The notes beneath the pieces were generated by a model. The model had not been told where the DNA came from. It was given only the letters and a program-made list of their open reading frames with translations, and made no database searches. Positions 1-8,070 of a stretch of DNA of 44,281 bases are shown here, piece after piece. Location: NCBI RefSeq assembly GCF_020860705.1, contig NZ_JAJBTT010000013.1:1-44281 (forward strand), given 5' to 3'. Both the position numbers and the translations under genes were made by a program. This DNA comes from Akkermansia sp. (lineage in GTDB: Bacteria > Verrucomicrobiota > Verrucomicrobiia > Verrucomicrobiales > Akkermansiaceae). The first letter of the stretch is position 1. The number at the start of each line of letters is the position of its first letter.

Positions 1-15
1 CGGATTGTGAATCCG
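1..15. repeat. 15-bp palindrome, CGGATT-NNN-AATCCG family
   Basis: A perfect 6-bp inverted repeat around the triplet GTG lies at the left edge of the window. Four further members of the family occur at 1010-1024, 1177-1191, 14697-14711 and 14841-14855, and a degenerate one at 19912-19925. All are intergenic. Because this copy touches the window edge, a partner to its left cannot be excluded. Its function is unknown. Confidence 0.6.
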
Positions 16-726
16 TTCATTTATTGTTCGTTTGAAATCCTTTATGTATTTATAAATTAATTGGTAGTCAATATTTTAAAAAAATAAGAAATATTGGCAA
101 AAAGAACGTTTTCGAAACAGGCAGTTTTCGGTTACATTGAAAGCTGAAAAAATCGGTCTGTTTCCTCCCATTTTTTACGACTTTCATGTTCCGGTAGAGA
201 ATTCCGGATATTTTAAATTCAGTAAATTATTACCATTTTCCATATGAGACTTGCTGCTGTTTACCATGAAGAAAAGGCCTGTAAGTTGAATGTTCCTTTT
301 GTGCTTTTTCAGAGGAATTTCCATAAGGTGAATCCGGTTTTTCCTTGCCTGGAGAGACGGATTTCCGATTTTATTGCTTTTTTCCGTATTATAAAATACA
401 AGCAATGAGATATTTGTATAACATTTTTTATTAAAGTGGCTGGCTTATGGGTAATTTTTCTTTTGATTCAAGTAAAATAACCTATGTCGTCCGGTTAACG
501 GCAACAGTATTTTTGGCAATACGGATATTTCCAGAAGAGGTGATTTTCCCGAATTCAAGTTGAATCTGACAGGGAGGGAATGTAATTAGCATTAATTATC
601 AATTTATTCTATGATAATATGATTCTATACGCAAAAAAATGGAATGGGAAGATAATATGATTTTTTGAATTTTACTTTTACTTTTTTTAATGAGATAAGG
701 ATAGGAGGAATTTCGGTTGGAGTTCA
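16..726. other. AT-rich intergenic stretch, no gene recognised
   Basis: This stretch is strongly AT-rich and contains only short open frames without recognisable similarity; a 73-codon minus-strand frame at 184-405 has no domain, signal peptide or convincing start. A 12-bp direct repeat, GATAATATGATT, occurs at 613-624 and 651-662. No RNA gene was recognised. Confidence 0.5.
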
Positions 727-1000
727 ACTTTTGGGTGAAGGAGAATGGACTGGGTCCTCTCTTTCAGGAGGCCAATGATCCATGTGGAAATGGCCATGAT
801 CGCCAGTTCCAGCAAAAAAGACCAGTACATAAAGAGATGGCGCCGCTAGAGAAGATGCCGTACCAGAACCACGGATAGGCATAAAAGGACATATGGAGCA
901 GGTCCGGAGAGTGACCCTTCCGATTGCTATCCAAAAGGTAAAACAGGAATCAGATGAAGCTTTCTTGATGATTCTTAAGGGAATAGTAGTTGAATCATGC
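727..1000 (-). pseudogene. Decayed fragment of a YdjM-like membrane protein gene
   Basis: Read on the minus strand in shifting frames, this stretch matches the C-terminal third of the intact membrane protein gene at 2181-2708. In one frame a segment LLDS...DLLHMSFYAYP aligns with LLDG...LLAPWSIRFYALA of the intact protein. Then, after a frame change and an in-frame TAG, MYWSFLLELAIMA aligns with MLHWSFLLELLIIA. The DNA similarity is visible around 770-850 against 2245-2330. There is no intact start and the frame is broken at least once, so this is a remnant of a duplicated paralogue. The N-terminal two thirds were not found upstream. Confidence 0.6.
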
Positions 1001-1009
1001 TCGTATAGG

Positions 1010-1191
1010 CGGATTACAAATCCGGAGTCAACGAAAAAATCTGGGGAAAAGTTTGTTAGGGTAAATAGGAACATCTGGATCACAGGGATGATGAAAATCA
1101 ACAAATTTTTCCTGCCGCTCCTATCGTCCTCATGTTATCTGTCATGCGCGTTTTTTGTGGCGGCATTGGTTTTCTCCGGATTTGTAATCCG
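1010..1191. repeat. Inverted pair of 15-bp palindromes upstream of PEP-CTERM gene
   Basis: CGGATTACAAATCCG at 1010-1024 and its exact reverse complement CGGATTTGTAATCCG at 1177-1191 enclose about 150 bp. Each copy is itself palindromic apart from the central triplet. The right copy ends 15 bp before the chosen ATG of the PEP-CTERM gene at 1207. The same arrangement recurs at 14697-14855 before the second PEP-CTERM gene, and in both cases the left copy is followed by GA(A)GTCAA. This could be a mobile miniature element with inverted ends or a regulatory site pair. Confidence 0.6.
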
Positions 1192-1195
1192 CTAA
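1091..1195 (+). CDS. Possible 34-aa hydrophobic peptide (doubtful)
   Basis: ATG at 1091 opens a 34-codon frame beginning MKINKFFLPLL, with a hydrophobic stretch like a signal peptide or single membrane span. It ends in a TAA just inside the right 15-bp palindrome, so its last codons are encoded by that repeat. No ribosome site is evident. It may be a chance frame or the broken signal-peptide end of an older gene. It overlaps nothing else convincing and lies directly before the PEP-CTERM gene. Confidence 0.2.
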   Translation: MKINKFFLPLLSSSCYLSCAFFVAALVFSGFVIR

Positions 1196-1206
1196 TTCTT
1201 GCATGT

Positions 1207-2025
1207 ATGAAAGTTGCCTTTACTGCGTTAGCAATTTTATTCAGCACTGTTTCCCTCTCTTCCGGTGCATCGTTGTATTATTCGGGTCCTAATGACGGCT
1301 GGTGGGAAACGGCTGGAAACTGGAGGACGGGAACTGTCTCCGGTCCTGTCTCATCCGCCGCTCCCGCCACGGGAGATACCATGTATATAGGCTACAATGG
1401 GGATATGAACGTCAAGGTGGGAAATAACTTTGGAGTGAATACCTTCTATGGAATGGACGTTCATATTGAGGCCGGAAGCTCCCTGACTGTGACGCTCAAT
1501 GATGCAAAGTGGTGGGGTTCCTCCTTCACGATCGGCTCTGCAAACGGCTTGATTTTCACCAACAATGTATGGGGAGATTACAAGAATGGCGCTCCTGAAA
1601 TTGGTCGGCAGCCGATAACGTTCAATCTTGGCAGTGAGGGTTCCGTGGAGTTTCAGGCCAATTTCAACAATTCGGCCAGCGCCTACTTTAATTTCAATGG
1701 AACCCTGGATATCCTGGGGGGAGGGGATTTTTCCATCCAGCGCAGGGAGTTGATGTCTTTCGGGACGAATGGCGGAGATCTAGGGTTTGATTTTTCCAAA
1801 TTCAACGTGAGTTTCACCTCCGGAGAGGTCGCCTCCCTTTATGATCAGAATGCGGAGTTGACTGCTTCCTCTGATGATCTGGGCAAATATAAACTGGTTT
1901 ACGACGCAGACGGCAAGAAGTTGTATGTAGAATACGTGACTGGTAACGAATCTGTCCCGGAGCCCTCCGTTTCCCTGCTGGGCATTCTGGGCATGGGCGG
2001 TTTGCTGGTCAGACGCCGCCGCTGA
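1207..2025 (+). CDS. PEP-CTERM sorting domain protein
   Basis: This 272-residue secreted protein has an N-terminal signal peptide (MKVAFTALAILFSTVSLSSG). The middle is Gly/Asn-rich and looks beta-structured, beginning with LYYSGPNDGWWETAGNW. The C-terminus carries a canonical PEP-CTERM tail: VPEPS, a hydrophobic span (LLGILGMGGLL) and a final RRRR. PEP-CTERM proteins are recognised by exosortase and delivered to the cell envelope; no exosortase gene is in this window. The start at 1207 was preferred over an upstream ATG at 1132 because it gives a clean signal peptide. The frame from 1132 runs through the 15-bp palindrome. The substrate or role is unknown; a second PEP-CTERM gene is at 14886. 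Confidence 0.85.
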   Translation: MKVAFTALAILFSTVSLSSGASLYYSGPNDGWWETAGNWRTGTVSGPVSSAAPATGDTMYIGYNGDMNVKVGNNFGVNTFYGMDVHIEAGSSLTVTLNDAKWWGSSFTIGSANGLIFTNNVWGDYKNGAPEIGRQPITFNLGSEGSVEFQANFNNSASAYFNFNGTLDILGGGDFSIQRRELMSFGTNGGDLGFDFSKFNVSFTSGEVASLYDQNAELTASSDDLGKYKLVYDADGKKLYVEYVTGNESVPEPSVSLLGILGMGGLLVRRRR

Positions 2026-2050
2026 AACGGAAAGGCAACCTTACCTGCCA

Positions 2051-2088
2051 AAGCGCACCCGTGCGGTTTATTCCGCGCCGGTGCGCTT
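2051..2088 (+). terminator. Hairpin after PEP-CTERM gene, probable terminator
   Basis: AAGCGCACC at 2051-2059 pairs with GGTGCGCTT at 2080-2088, with a smaller GCGG/CCGC stem inside. It begins 25 bp after the stop codon. There is no T-run behind it, so intrinsic termination is plausible but not certain. Confidence 0.45.
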
Positions 2089-2180
2089 ATAGTTCTAGGA
2101 GAAGCCCTTTCCATAAGGCGGCTTTAACGGGGAACGGGAGAATGCCGCTGTTGTTCCGCAACGGCGGGAATGCCCATGAT

Positions 2181-2708
2181 TCACGGTTCTTCCCCGCGAG
2201 GGGCGGTTTCAGGGGAAAGTTGTGATTTTTTCCTGCCGGAAACCATGATCCGGGCAGCGACGGCAATGATCAGCAGTTCCAGTAAAAAGGACCAGTGGAG
2301 CATGAAGTTGAGCCACCAGGGATGATATTGCGCCGGAACCGTGGCCAGGGCGTAAAAGCGTATGGACCAGGGAGCCAGCAGGGGAATGTCCCCCACGATG
2401 CCGTCCAGCAGGATATGGAGGAACCCGCTCATGGAAAAGATGAACATCCAAGTTCCACCGCCGCGCCACCGTTTGAAGCGGCTGATGCCCCACGCGGCCA
2501 GCATCAGCCCGATCCAGACGGAAGGGTAATGTGTCCAGTAGGAATGATGGTGGTGCTGGCGCGCGTCCACGGTATAAAAATAAACCAGGTCCAGATCCGG
2601 GGCAATCGCGCCCAGCAGGGCGGCGGTCATGGCGGCTTTCCTTCCGGGAGTGCGGAAGCGGAGGGTTCTGGCCAGTAAATAGCCGGCGGGAAGATGGGCG
2701 ATGAACAT
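2181..2708 (-). CDS. YdjM-like membrane-bound metal-dependent hydrolase family protein
   Basis: This 175-residue integral membrane protein belongs to the YdjM/DUF457 type. The features seen are an N-terminal His in MFIAHLPAGY, a conserved PDLD (around residue 37), a His cluster HHHHSYWTH (around 52-60), LHILLDG (around 98-104), and about four hydrophobic segments. In this family the His and Asp residues at the membrane face are thought to bind metal, but no substrate is firmly known. The C-terminus is polar. A broken paralogue lies at 727-1000. The gene is transcribed away from the PEP-CTERM gene, with only hairpins on either side, so it is probably monocistronic. Confidence 0.75.
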   Translation of the reverse strand: MFIAHLPAGYLLARTLRFRTPGRKAAMTAALLGAIAPDLDLVYFYTVDARQHHHHSYWTHYPSVWIGLMLAAWGISRFKRWRGGGTWMFIFSMSGFLHILLDGIVGDIPLLAPWSIRFYALATVPAQYHPWWLNFMLHWSFLLELLIIAVAARIMVSGRKKSQLSPETAPRGEEP

Positions 2709-2810
2709 GGCCGTTTAATAAGGGAGGGGGTGAAAGAGGATTGGGGCCTCGCTTGGAAAAAGAGAAAAAATCCTTTCTTCTCTCCCATATGGGGACTCTT
2801 CCTGATTCCA

Positions 2811-2843
2811 TCAATTCCCGGTGATCATCTCACCGGGAATTGA
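2811..2843. terminator. Perfect 14-bp-stem hairpin between two minus-strand genes
   Basis: TCAATTCCCGGTGA at 2811-2824 and its exact complement at 2830-2843 are separated by five bases. On the minus strand it lies about 70 bp after the stop of the gene at 2911-3444, so it may end that transcript. It has no T-run. It could equally be a processing site or a protein-binding palindrome before the gene ending at 2708. Confidence 0.45.
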
Positions 2844-2910
2844 TGCCGGCAGGAATGGGGCCAATCAAATTGTTAAAAGGCATTCCGGGGGCAAACAACA
2901 TGTTTCTAAT

Positions 2911-3444
2911 TTAGTCCCCGTTTTCTGCGTCCTTTTCTTTTCCCGGCATTTTCCCGGGGCCGGGAAGGGAAGAACGATGCTCCTGCTCTGTGAACGGGAC
3001 CACTACCCAGTCAAATTCGAGTTCTTCCGTATTGCTTCTGACCTGATGGCGATCGGGATCCATTTCAGTAATAAATGCTTTGATTAAGTCTTTCAGCTCG
3101 GAGGATGACGTAGCAGGGAACATCTTCATGATCCAGTGGACGGAAGTAGTGCGCGCGCCATTTTCCCGGTGCACGTTCTTTGCCGTCATTTCCCCGGGCT
3201 CGGGAAGGGAAGAATCCTGTTCCGTCTCTGGGGGCGGCGCTACTATCCAGTCAAACTCGAGTTCTTCCGTGCCGTCGCCTGCTTCCATGTATTTGAATGC
3301 GGTAAGAAAATTGATTTTCTCGCCCGGAGGATCGGGAACCGGAGATTCCATGTTTCCGGAAGAAGGGGAAATTTCTCCGGCGTTGGTTGTTACGGCTGCC
3401 AGCAGCAGGGAAGCAGCGGCGGTAAAAATGGTGAAAGAGGTCAT
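2911..3444 (-). CDS. Secreted protein of unknown function with internal duplication
   Basis: This 177-residue protein starts with a signal peptide (MTSFTIFTAAASLLLAAVTTNA). It contains two copies of an approximately 40-residue unit, roughly residues 58-97 and 138-177. Each starts TEELEFDW(I/V)V and is followed by a Pro/Glu-rich stretch with SSLP(E/G)PG(E/K)M. The DNA copies (about 2950-3030 and 3187-3270) are still clearly alike, so the duplication is fairly recent. The segment between them contains SVHWIMKMFPATSSSELKDL. No family was recognised. The acidic, Pro-rich composition suggests an exported low-complexity protein rather than an enzyme. Confidence 0.55.
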   Translation of the reverse strand: MTSFTIFTAAASLLLAAVTTNAGEISPSSGNMESPVPDPPGEKINFLTAFKYMEAGDGTEELEFDWIVAPPPETEQDSSLPEPGEMTAKNVHRENGARTTSVHWIMKMFPATSSSELKDLIKAFITEMDPDRHQVRSNTEELEFDWVVVPFTEQEHRSSLPGPGKMPGKEKDAENGD

Positions 3445-3462
3445 AGGGTGGGGGGAAGGGGT

Positions 3463-3500
3463 AAAAAACGAGGCGGTTGAACTGAATCAGCCGCCCCGTT
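3463..3500 (-). terminator. Rho-independent terminator of the fucose operon
   Basis: On the minus strand AACGGGGCGG (3500-3491) pairs with CCGCCTCGTT (3476-3467), a 10-bp stem with one G-U pair, and is followed directly by a run of T (complement of 3463-3468). It lies just downstream of fucA and is a convincing end for the fuc transcript. It also falls directly upstream of the gene starting at 3444. Confidence 0.8.
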
Positions 3501-3508
3501 GAAGAGAG

Positions 3509-4324
3509 TTACTTGCCGGATTTACCAAGCTTGTACCCGGCGTAGGTTTCCGTATTATACAGGGGCTGGTTTTCCGGGACGGCATAGCCGATGGATTTGC
3601 GGATGGCGAGGAAGTCCGCCACGCCTTCCGGTCCCACCTGGTTCAGGGGGGCCTTGTGCAGGCCGGCCATCAGCACCATGCGGCAGTAGGCGTCCGCGTT
3701 TTCCATGAACCATTCCGCTTCTTCCACATCGCGGGCTCCGGTAATCACGCCGTGGTTTTCCATGAAGACCACGGTGGATTGTTTGGCCGCTTCCGCCACG
3801 GCCCGGGCCGTTTCCAGAGAGCCTGGCGTTCCATAAGGGGCCAGCGGGATGTGGCCCAGGAAGATGTCCGCTTCCGGGTTGATGCCGGAGGGGGGCACCT
3901 GTCCGGCGAACAGGAAGGCATTGCAGTGCGGCGGATGGGCGTGGATGCAGGAGTTGACGCCCACGGATTTCATCATGGCGATGTGCGTTTTCACCTCACT
4001 GGTGGAGGGGCGGATGCCGGCTTTCTGGCGCGCGTCCATGTCTACCAGGCAGATGTCTTCCACCGTCATGAATCCCTTGGAGCACAGCGTGGGGGAGCAG
4101 AGCAGCAGGTTCTGCGCCACGCGCACGGAGATGTTGCCTCCGTTGCCGTCCACATATTCACGGTCCCACAGGCGGCGGCCTATATCGCACATGCGCTGCT
4201 TGATGACCAGGATTTCCGGGGAATGGAAGAATTCATTCACTTCCTCCCGCGTGACGGGGTTGTATTTTTCCCACGGGAACACTTTGTCCGGGAGGGGAGG
4301 GGAGATTGACCAGTCTTCTGACAT
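3509..4324 (-). CDS. fucA: Class II aldolase, probable L-fuculose-1-phosphate aldolase
   Basis: The 271-residue class II (Zn-dependent) aldolase/adducin fold is clear. GNGGNISVR at 60-68 forms the phosphate-binding loop. Glu110 in PSTSE is the acid/base, and His128 and His130 in HAHPPH plus His191 in ENHG correspond to the E. coli FucA zinc ligands and catalytic Glu. It would split L-fuculose-1-phosphate into dihydroxyacetone phosphate and L-lactaldehyde in the cytosol. It is longer than E. coli FucA (215 residues), with extra N- and C-terminal segments, so the substrate is assigned mainly from its place as last gene of the fuc operon, 13 bp after fucK. ATG 4324 was chosen because upstream codons overlap fucK and look random. 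Confidence 0.85.
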   Translation of the reverse strand: MSEDWSISPPLPDKVFPWEKYNPVTREEVNEFFHSPEILVIKQRMCDIGRRLWDREYVDGNGGNISVRVAQNLLLCSPTLCSKGFMTVEDICLVDMDARQKAGIRPSTSEVKTHIAMMKSVGVNSCIHAHPPHCNAFLFAGQVPPSGINPEADIFLGHIPLAPYGTPGSLETARAVAEAAKQSTVVFMENHGVITGARDVEEAEWFMENADAYCRMVLMAGLHKAPLNQVGPEGVADFLAIRKSIGYAVPENQPLYNTETYAGYKLGKSGK

Positions 4325-4337
4325 ATATAGTTGCGTG

Positions 4338-5762
4338 TTAATGGTTGAGCTTTTCGTAAGCGGCCTCCTGGGGGCCCGGCAGATAGGTCCGGTAGGTGAT
4401 GCCGAAGGCGTCCCTGGCCTGTTCCGGCGTAGAGTACACCCCCGCGCCCGCAAAGGCAAACATGGATGCACCCAGTACGGTGCTTTCCGAAACTTCAGAG
4501 ACTTTCACGGGAATCCGGAGGATGTCCGCGCGCATCTGGGTCCAGATGCTGTTTCTGGCGCCTCCTCCCACCAGGAGGAGAAATTCGCTTTTGAATCCGC
4601 CTACGGATTCCAGGCGGCGCAGGCGGGATTTCAGCCGCCAGGTGAGGGCTTCCATGGCGGCGCGGTAGATGTGGCCGCGCGTCCTGCCCAGCACCAGCCC
4701 GTTGATGGAGCCTTTGCGGTCTCCGGAGGCCAGGAAGTCCGGCACCATGGTGACGCCGTCGCAGCCGGGAGGGATGACCTCCGCTTCCGCATCCATGGTG
4801 TCGTAGGATTCACCCGGGAAGCAGGTGGATTTCACCCATTCAATGATGCCGGAGCCGAGCCATTGCAGGCCCGGATTGAGCAGCCCTTGTTCCGCGTCGA
4901 ATTCCGCCGTAGATCCGTCCGCATAATCTTCCGGGGTCAGGTGGGCCTGTGCGGAGCGCGCCATCAGGATTTCCCAGGTGCCGGAGGATAGGACGGGCTG
5001 GTCCTTGTCCGCTCCGGAGCCGAAGATGGCGAACTGGGTGTCATGCCCGGCGGAGATGACGGGAACGCCCGCCAGGGCGGGGATGCCCATGCCTGCCGCC
5101 GCTTCCGGCGTGAGGATGCCGATGGTTTCTCCCGCGTCCACGGTGGGGGGGAAGAGGTCGCGGCGCAGGCCTAGGTGGTCCAGAATGAAGGTGGAGAAGT
5201 CTCCCGTTTCCAAATCCGTAAGCTGGGAGGTTCCGGCCATGGTCCGGTCCGTAGCCATGACGCCGGTGAGCTTGTAAGCCAGGAGGTTGGAGATGAAGAG
5301 CCACGCATGGGCCTTTTCCAGCAGCTCAGGACGGTTTTCCTTGAGCCAGACAAGCTTGTAAATGGTGTTGAAGGCAAAGGCGCCGACGCCGGAAATGCGC
5401 TCCAGTTCCTGTTGGGGGATATAGTTGCCGATGTGTTTCATGACCTCCGCCGTGCGGGGGCATTTCCAGGAGATGACGGGATAAAGCTGGTTGCCGGAGG
5501 CGTCCACCAGCGCGCCGTCCACGCCAAAGGTCGTGACGGTCACCGCCCTCACCTTTTCCACATCCAGGCCCTGGAGGGCCTGCACGGCGCATTCGGAAAG
5601 CTGTTTGAAAATCCGGTCGGCGTCCCAGACATGGAAGTCCGGATTTTCCTCACCGGGAAGCGTGGCGTTCGGCTGCGAGGCCTTCCCCACAATGACGCCT
5701 TTTTCGTCCACAACCATGGCGCGCACGTTTGTGGCGCCGCAGTCCAAGCAGAGAGAATACAT
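4338..5762 (-). CDS. fucK: L-fuculokinase (FGGY kinase)
   Basis: The 474-residue FGGY-family sugar kinase phosphorylates L-fuculose with ATP to L-fuculose-1-phosphate. It aligns over its whole length with E. coli FucK as remembered: LCLDCGATNVRA at the N-terminus (phosphate-1 loop), TTFGVDGALVD, SWKCPRTAEVM, SGVGAFAFNTIYKLVWLKEN, SAGHDTQFAIFG with the catalytic Asp, SSGTWEILM, and LLLVGGGARNSIW in the C-terminal ATPase domain. These matches separate it from rhamnulokinase or xylulokinase. It lies between the four-helix-bundle gene (52 bp upstream) and fucA (13 bp downstream), in the same operon. Confidence 0.95.
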   Translation of the reverse strand: MYSLCLDCGATNVRAMVVDEKGVIVGKASQPNATLPGEENPDFHVWDADRIFKQLSECAVQALQGLDVEKVRAVTVTTFGVDGALVDASGNQLYPVISWKCPRTAEVMKHIGNYIPQQELERISGVGAFAFNTIYKLVWLKENRPELLEKAHAWLFISNLLAYKLTGVMATDRTMAGTSQLTDLETGDFSTFILDHLGLRRDLFPPTVDAGETIGILTPEAAAGMGIPALAGVPVISAGHDTQFAIFGSGADKDQPVLSSGTWEILMARSAQAHLTPEDYADGSTAEFDAEQGLLNPGLQWLGSGIIEWVKSTCFPGESYDTMDAEAEVIPPGCDGVTMVPDFLASGDRKGSINGLVLGRTRGHIYRAAMEALTWRLKSRLRRLESVGGFKSEFLLLVGGGARNSIWTQMRADILRIPVKVSEVSESTVLGASMFAFAGAGVYSTPEQARDAFGITYRTYLPGPQEAAYEKLNH

Positions 5763-5814
5763 GAATATAAAATATTAAATACTAAAGATTAACTACGAAA
5801 AAAGAGGGATGAAA

Positions 5815-6171
5815 TCAGAGGTTTTGACCGGAAAGGGTTTTTGTCGTGGCGGTAAGAAGCCGCATCAGTTCCAGGCAATCCTGTTTCAAACTTTCAAATT
5901 GCTGGTCGGTCAGACTGGAAGTGGCGTGCAGAAGCCGTAGCCAATACCAAGTTTCCGAACATTCTTTTAACGAAATGTGTACTTTGGAGAAGAAGTCTTT
6001 TTTGCTGACGGCATAGGAGGCCTCAGCGAGATTGGCTCCTATGCTTGTTCCTGAACGCAGGATTTGCCGGATTAGCTCCTGCTCGCACCGCTGGGTGCGG
6101 AGGTGGCGGCAAAGGGAGACGATACGAATGGAAAAGGCAAAACTTTTTTCATGAGCGGCGCTTTCGTTCAT
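5815..6171 (-). CDS. Four-helix bundle protein (23S rRNA IVS-type family)
   Basis: This 118-residue, all-helical protein belongs to the four-helix bundle / S23-like family first seen in intervening sequences of 23S rRNA genes and now found widely. Characteristic features are SFAFSIRIVSLCRHL near the start, QILRSGTSIGANLAEA (around 36-51), SKKDFFSKVHISLKECSETWYWLRLL (56-81), and a final helix ending in ELMRLLTATTKTL. Members form pentamers, and the biochemical role is not settled. It sits unexpectedly inside the fucose operon, between fucI and fucK, in an intergenic space containing a perfect hairpin. It may be an inserted cassette rather than a fucose gene. Confidence 0.85.
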   Translation of the reverse strand: MNESAAHEKSFAFSIRIVSLCRHLRTQRCEQELIRQILRSGTSIGANLAEASYAVSKKDFFSKVHISLKECSETWYWLRLLHATSSLTDQQFESLKQDCLELMRLLTATTKTLSGQNL

Positions 6172-6220
6172 GTTTTAGTCTTTAATCATTCGTATTTGGT
6201 CTTTTATATTAATCCAGCTT

Positions 6221-6250
6221 CATCAGGGGGAAGGATCCTTCCCCCTGATG
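6221..6250. terminator. Perfect 30-bp palindrome 3' of fucI
   Basis: A 13-bp stem (CATCAGGGGGAAG and its complement) encloses GATC. Outside it, ATATTAATCC and GGATTAATAT form a further matching pair, so the hairpin sits within a larger foldback from about 6207 to 6270. It begins 12 bp after the fucI stop on the minus strand and precedes the four-helix-bundle gene. There is no T-run directly behind it. It could attenuate or process the operon transcript, protecting fucP-fucI mRNA, or mark the edge of an insertion. Confidence 0.6.
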
Positions 6251-6262
6251 ACAGCGTCAGGA

Positions 6263-8041
6263 TTAATATTTGCCGTACAGCGGTCCGTAATTCGCGCAGG
6301 CGCGGAAGTCGGCGCTTTCCGGTTCTGCGGTGCCGTGGAGACCCCAGGCGGAGGGACGGTAGATCTGGTCGTCCGGGATGTTGTGGGCGTATACGGGGAT
6401 GCGCAGCATGGAGGCCAGCGTCAGGATGTCCGCACCGATGTGGCCATAGGTGAAGGCTCCGTGGTTGGCTCCCATGTTGGCCATGACGCTGTAGACGTCC
6501 GTGAACGCTCCCTTGCCCGTCAGGCGCGGGGCGAACCAGGTGGTGGGCCAGCCCGGATCAGTACGTTCGTCCAGCGTCTTGTGCACCTTGGCGGGCAGGT
6601 CCACGGACCAGCCTTCCGCCACGATGAGGACGGGGCCGAGTCCCTTGACGATGTTCAGGCGCATCATCGTGACGGGGGCGCCGCCCTTGGTGACGTAGTG
6701 GACGGAGTAGCCGCCGCCGCGGAAGTATTCCCGGTTGGCCGGGCACCAGACGGCCTGTTCCATCATGGTCTTAGCGTCTTCCGGGGTGACGTCCCAGTGC
6801 TTTTTCATGACGGGTTTGCCGTCCTTGTCCGTGCAGGCCATGCAGCCGTCCAGGGCGGCGGAGCCGGAGTTGATGAGATGGATGATGCCGTCCTTGGCGT
6901 GGCCTTCCAGCTTGTAGCCGGTGACGCGCTTTACGGCTTCCGGGCTCCAGTAGGTGCGCACGTCCGCAAAGACGTTCGCCTGGCCGGTGAGCAGGTAGCC
7001 GAAGAGGAGGCAAGCCCCGTTCAGGGAGTCGTTTTCCGTGGCGAAGGGCATCGGCGCACGGGGACCGTTCCAGTCAAAGGTGGAGTTGAGGAGCGTTTCC
7101 GCAATGTCGCCGTTGGGGTAGAAGTCCGTCCAGTGGCGCTGGCCCTGGAAGCCGCCGGCAATAGCCTGGTAGCCCATGGATTCTTCTTCACGGTCGATTT
7201 TCTTGAGCTTGGGGTTGCCCTGCATCATGTCCCGGAAGATCATGGCCATCAGCACGCTTTCCTTGAAGGTCCTGCGGCGTCCGGCTTCATCCAGCTTCAG
7301 GTCCGGGCGGTTCTTGTCTTCCGCAAACTTGAAGACGGAGTCGGCCCATTGCATGGCGAGGTCGAATTCTTCCTGGTCGTAAATCTTCTGGTCCATGCGG
7401 CGGCGCACTTCCGTCATGTCCACGGCCTGCACGCGGATGCCCAGGTAGTTTTCCCAGAAGGACTGGTCCACGATGGAGCCGGCGATGCCCATGGAGCAGC
7501 CGCCGATGGAGAGGTAGCCCTTGCCGCGGAGGGTGGCTACGGCGAGGCCGGCGCGGCAGAAGCGCAGGATTTTTTCAGCCACGTCTTCCGGGATGGATGT
7601 ATCCGTGGCGTCCTGCACGTCTTTTCCGTAAATGGAGAAGGCAGGGAAGCCCTTCTGGTTCAGACCGGCCAGGGCGGCGGCCAGGTACACGGCACCGGGG
7701 CGTTCCGTTCCGTTGAATCCCCAGATGGCCTTGGGCGTGAAGGGATCCATGTCAAAGGTTTCGCTGCCGTAGCACCAGCAGGGCGTAACAGCCAGGGAGA
7801 CCCCCACGTTGTTCGCCTTGAACTTGTCCGCACAGGCGGCGGCTTCCGCCGGACCGCCGATGCACGTATCTGCGATCACGCACTTGACGGGCTCTCCGGA
7901 GGCGTGGCGGATGTTGGCTTCAATGAGGGCCGCGGCCGCCTTGGCCATGTTCATGGTTTGATCTTCCAGGGATTCCCGGACGCCGAGGCGGCGGCCGTCA
8001 ATCGTGGGGCGGATACCGATGGTTGGTAATGCTGTTTTCAT
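6263..8041 (-). CDS. fucI: L-fucose isomerase
   Basis: The 592-residue protein matches E. coli FucI (591 residues) along its whole length as remembered, starting [18 protein letters not shown]. It converts L-fucose to L-fuculose using Mn2+ in the cytosol. Metal ligands are seen at the expected places: Glu336 in ATENDSLNG, Asp360 in [12 protein letters not shown] and His527 in GANHGAF. Start 8041 was chosen because it aligns with the E. coli start. An in-frame ATG at 8074 would add 11 residues and overlap the fucP stop as ATGA, a translational-coupling arrangement, so it remains possible. Second gene of the fuc operon, after fucP. Confidence 0.97.
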   Translation of the reverse strand: MKTALPTIGIRPTIDGRRLGVRESLEDQTMNMAKAAAALIEANIRHASGEPVKCVIADTCIGGPAEAAACADKFKANNVGVSLAVTPCWCYGSETFDMDPFTPKAIWGFNGTERPGAVYLAAALAGLNQKGFPAFSIYGKDVQDATDTSIPEDVAEKILRFCRAGLAVATLRGKGYLSIGGCSMGIAGSIVDQSFWENYLGIRVQAVDMTEVRRRMDQKIYDQEEFDLAMQWADSVFKFAEDKNRPDLKLDEAGRRRTFKESVLMAMIFRDMMQGNPKLKKIDREEESMGYQAIAGGFQGQRHWTDFYPNGDIAETLLNSTFDWNGPRAPMPFATENDSLNGACLLFGYLLTGQANVFADVRTYWSPEAVKRVTGYKLEGHAKDGIIHLINSGSAALDGCMACTDKDGKPVMKKHWDVTPEDAKTMMEQAVWCPANREYFRGGGYSVHYVTKGGAPVTMMRLNIVKGLGPVLIVAEGWSVDLPAKVHKTLDERTDPGWPTTWFAPRLTGKGAFTDVYSVMANMGANHGAFTYGHIGADILTLASMLRIPVYAHNIPDDQIYRPSAWGLHGTAEPESADFRACANYGPLYGKY

Positions 8042-8070
8042 ATCTTGCGTATGGGTGAGGTGAAGGAGGT

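Noticed and set aside
184..405. 73-residue minus-strand frame
   Set aside because: AT-rich region, no domain, no signal peptide, no start context; likely chance.
724..1104. 126-residue minus-strand frame as a real gene
   Set aside because: Its frame crosses the decayed YdjM-like copy in the wrong register; similarity lies in other frames.
6248..8029. Long plus-strand open frame (593 codons) opposite fucI
   Set aside because: It is the antisense reading of a GC-rich gene whose minus-strand product matches fucose isomerase throughout; the plus product is Val/His/Gly-rich without domains.
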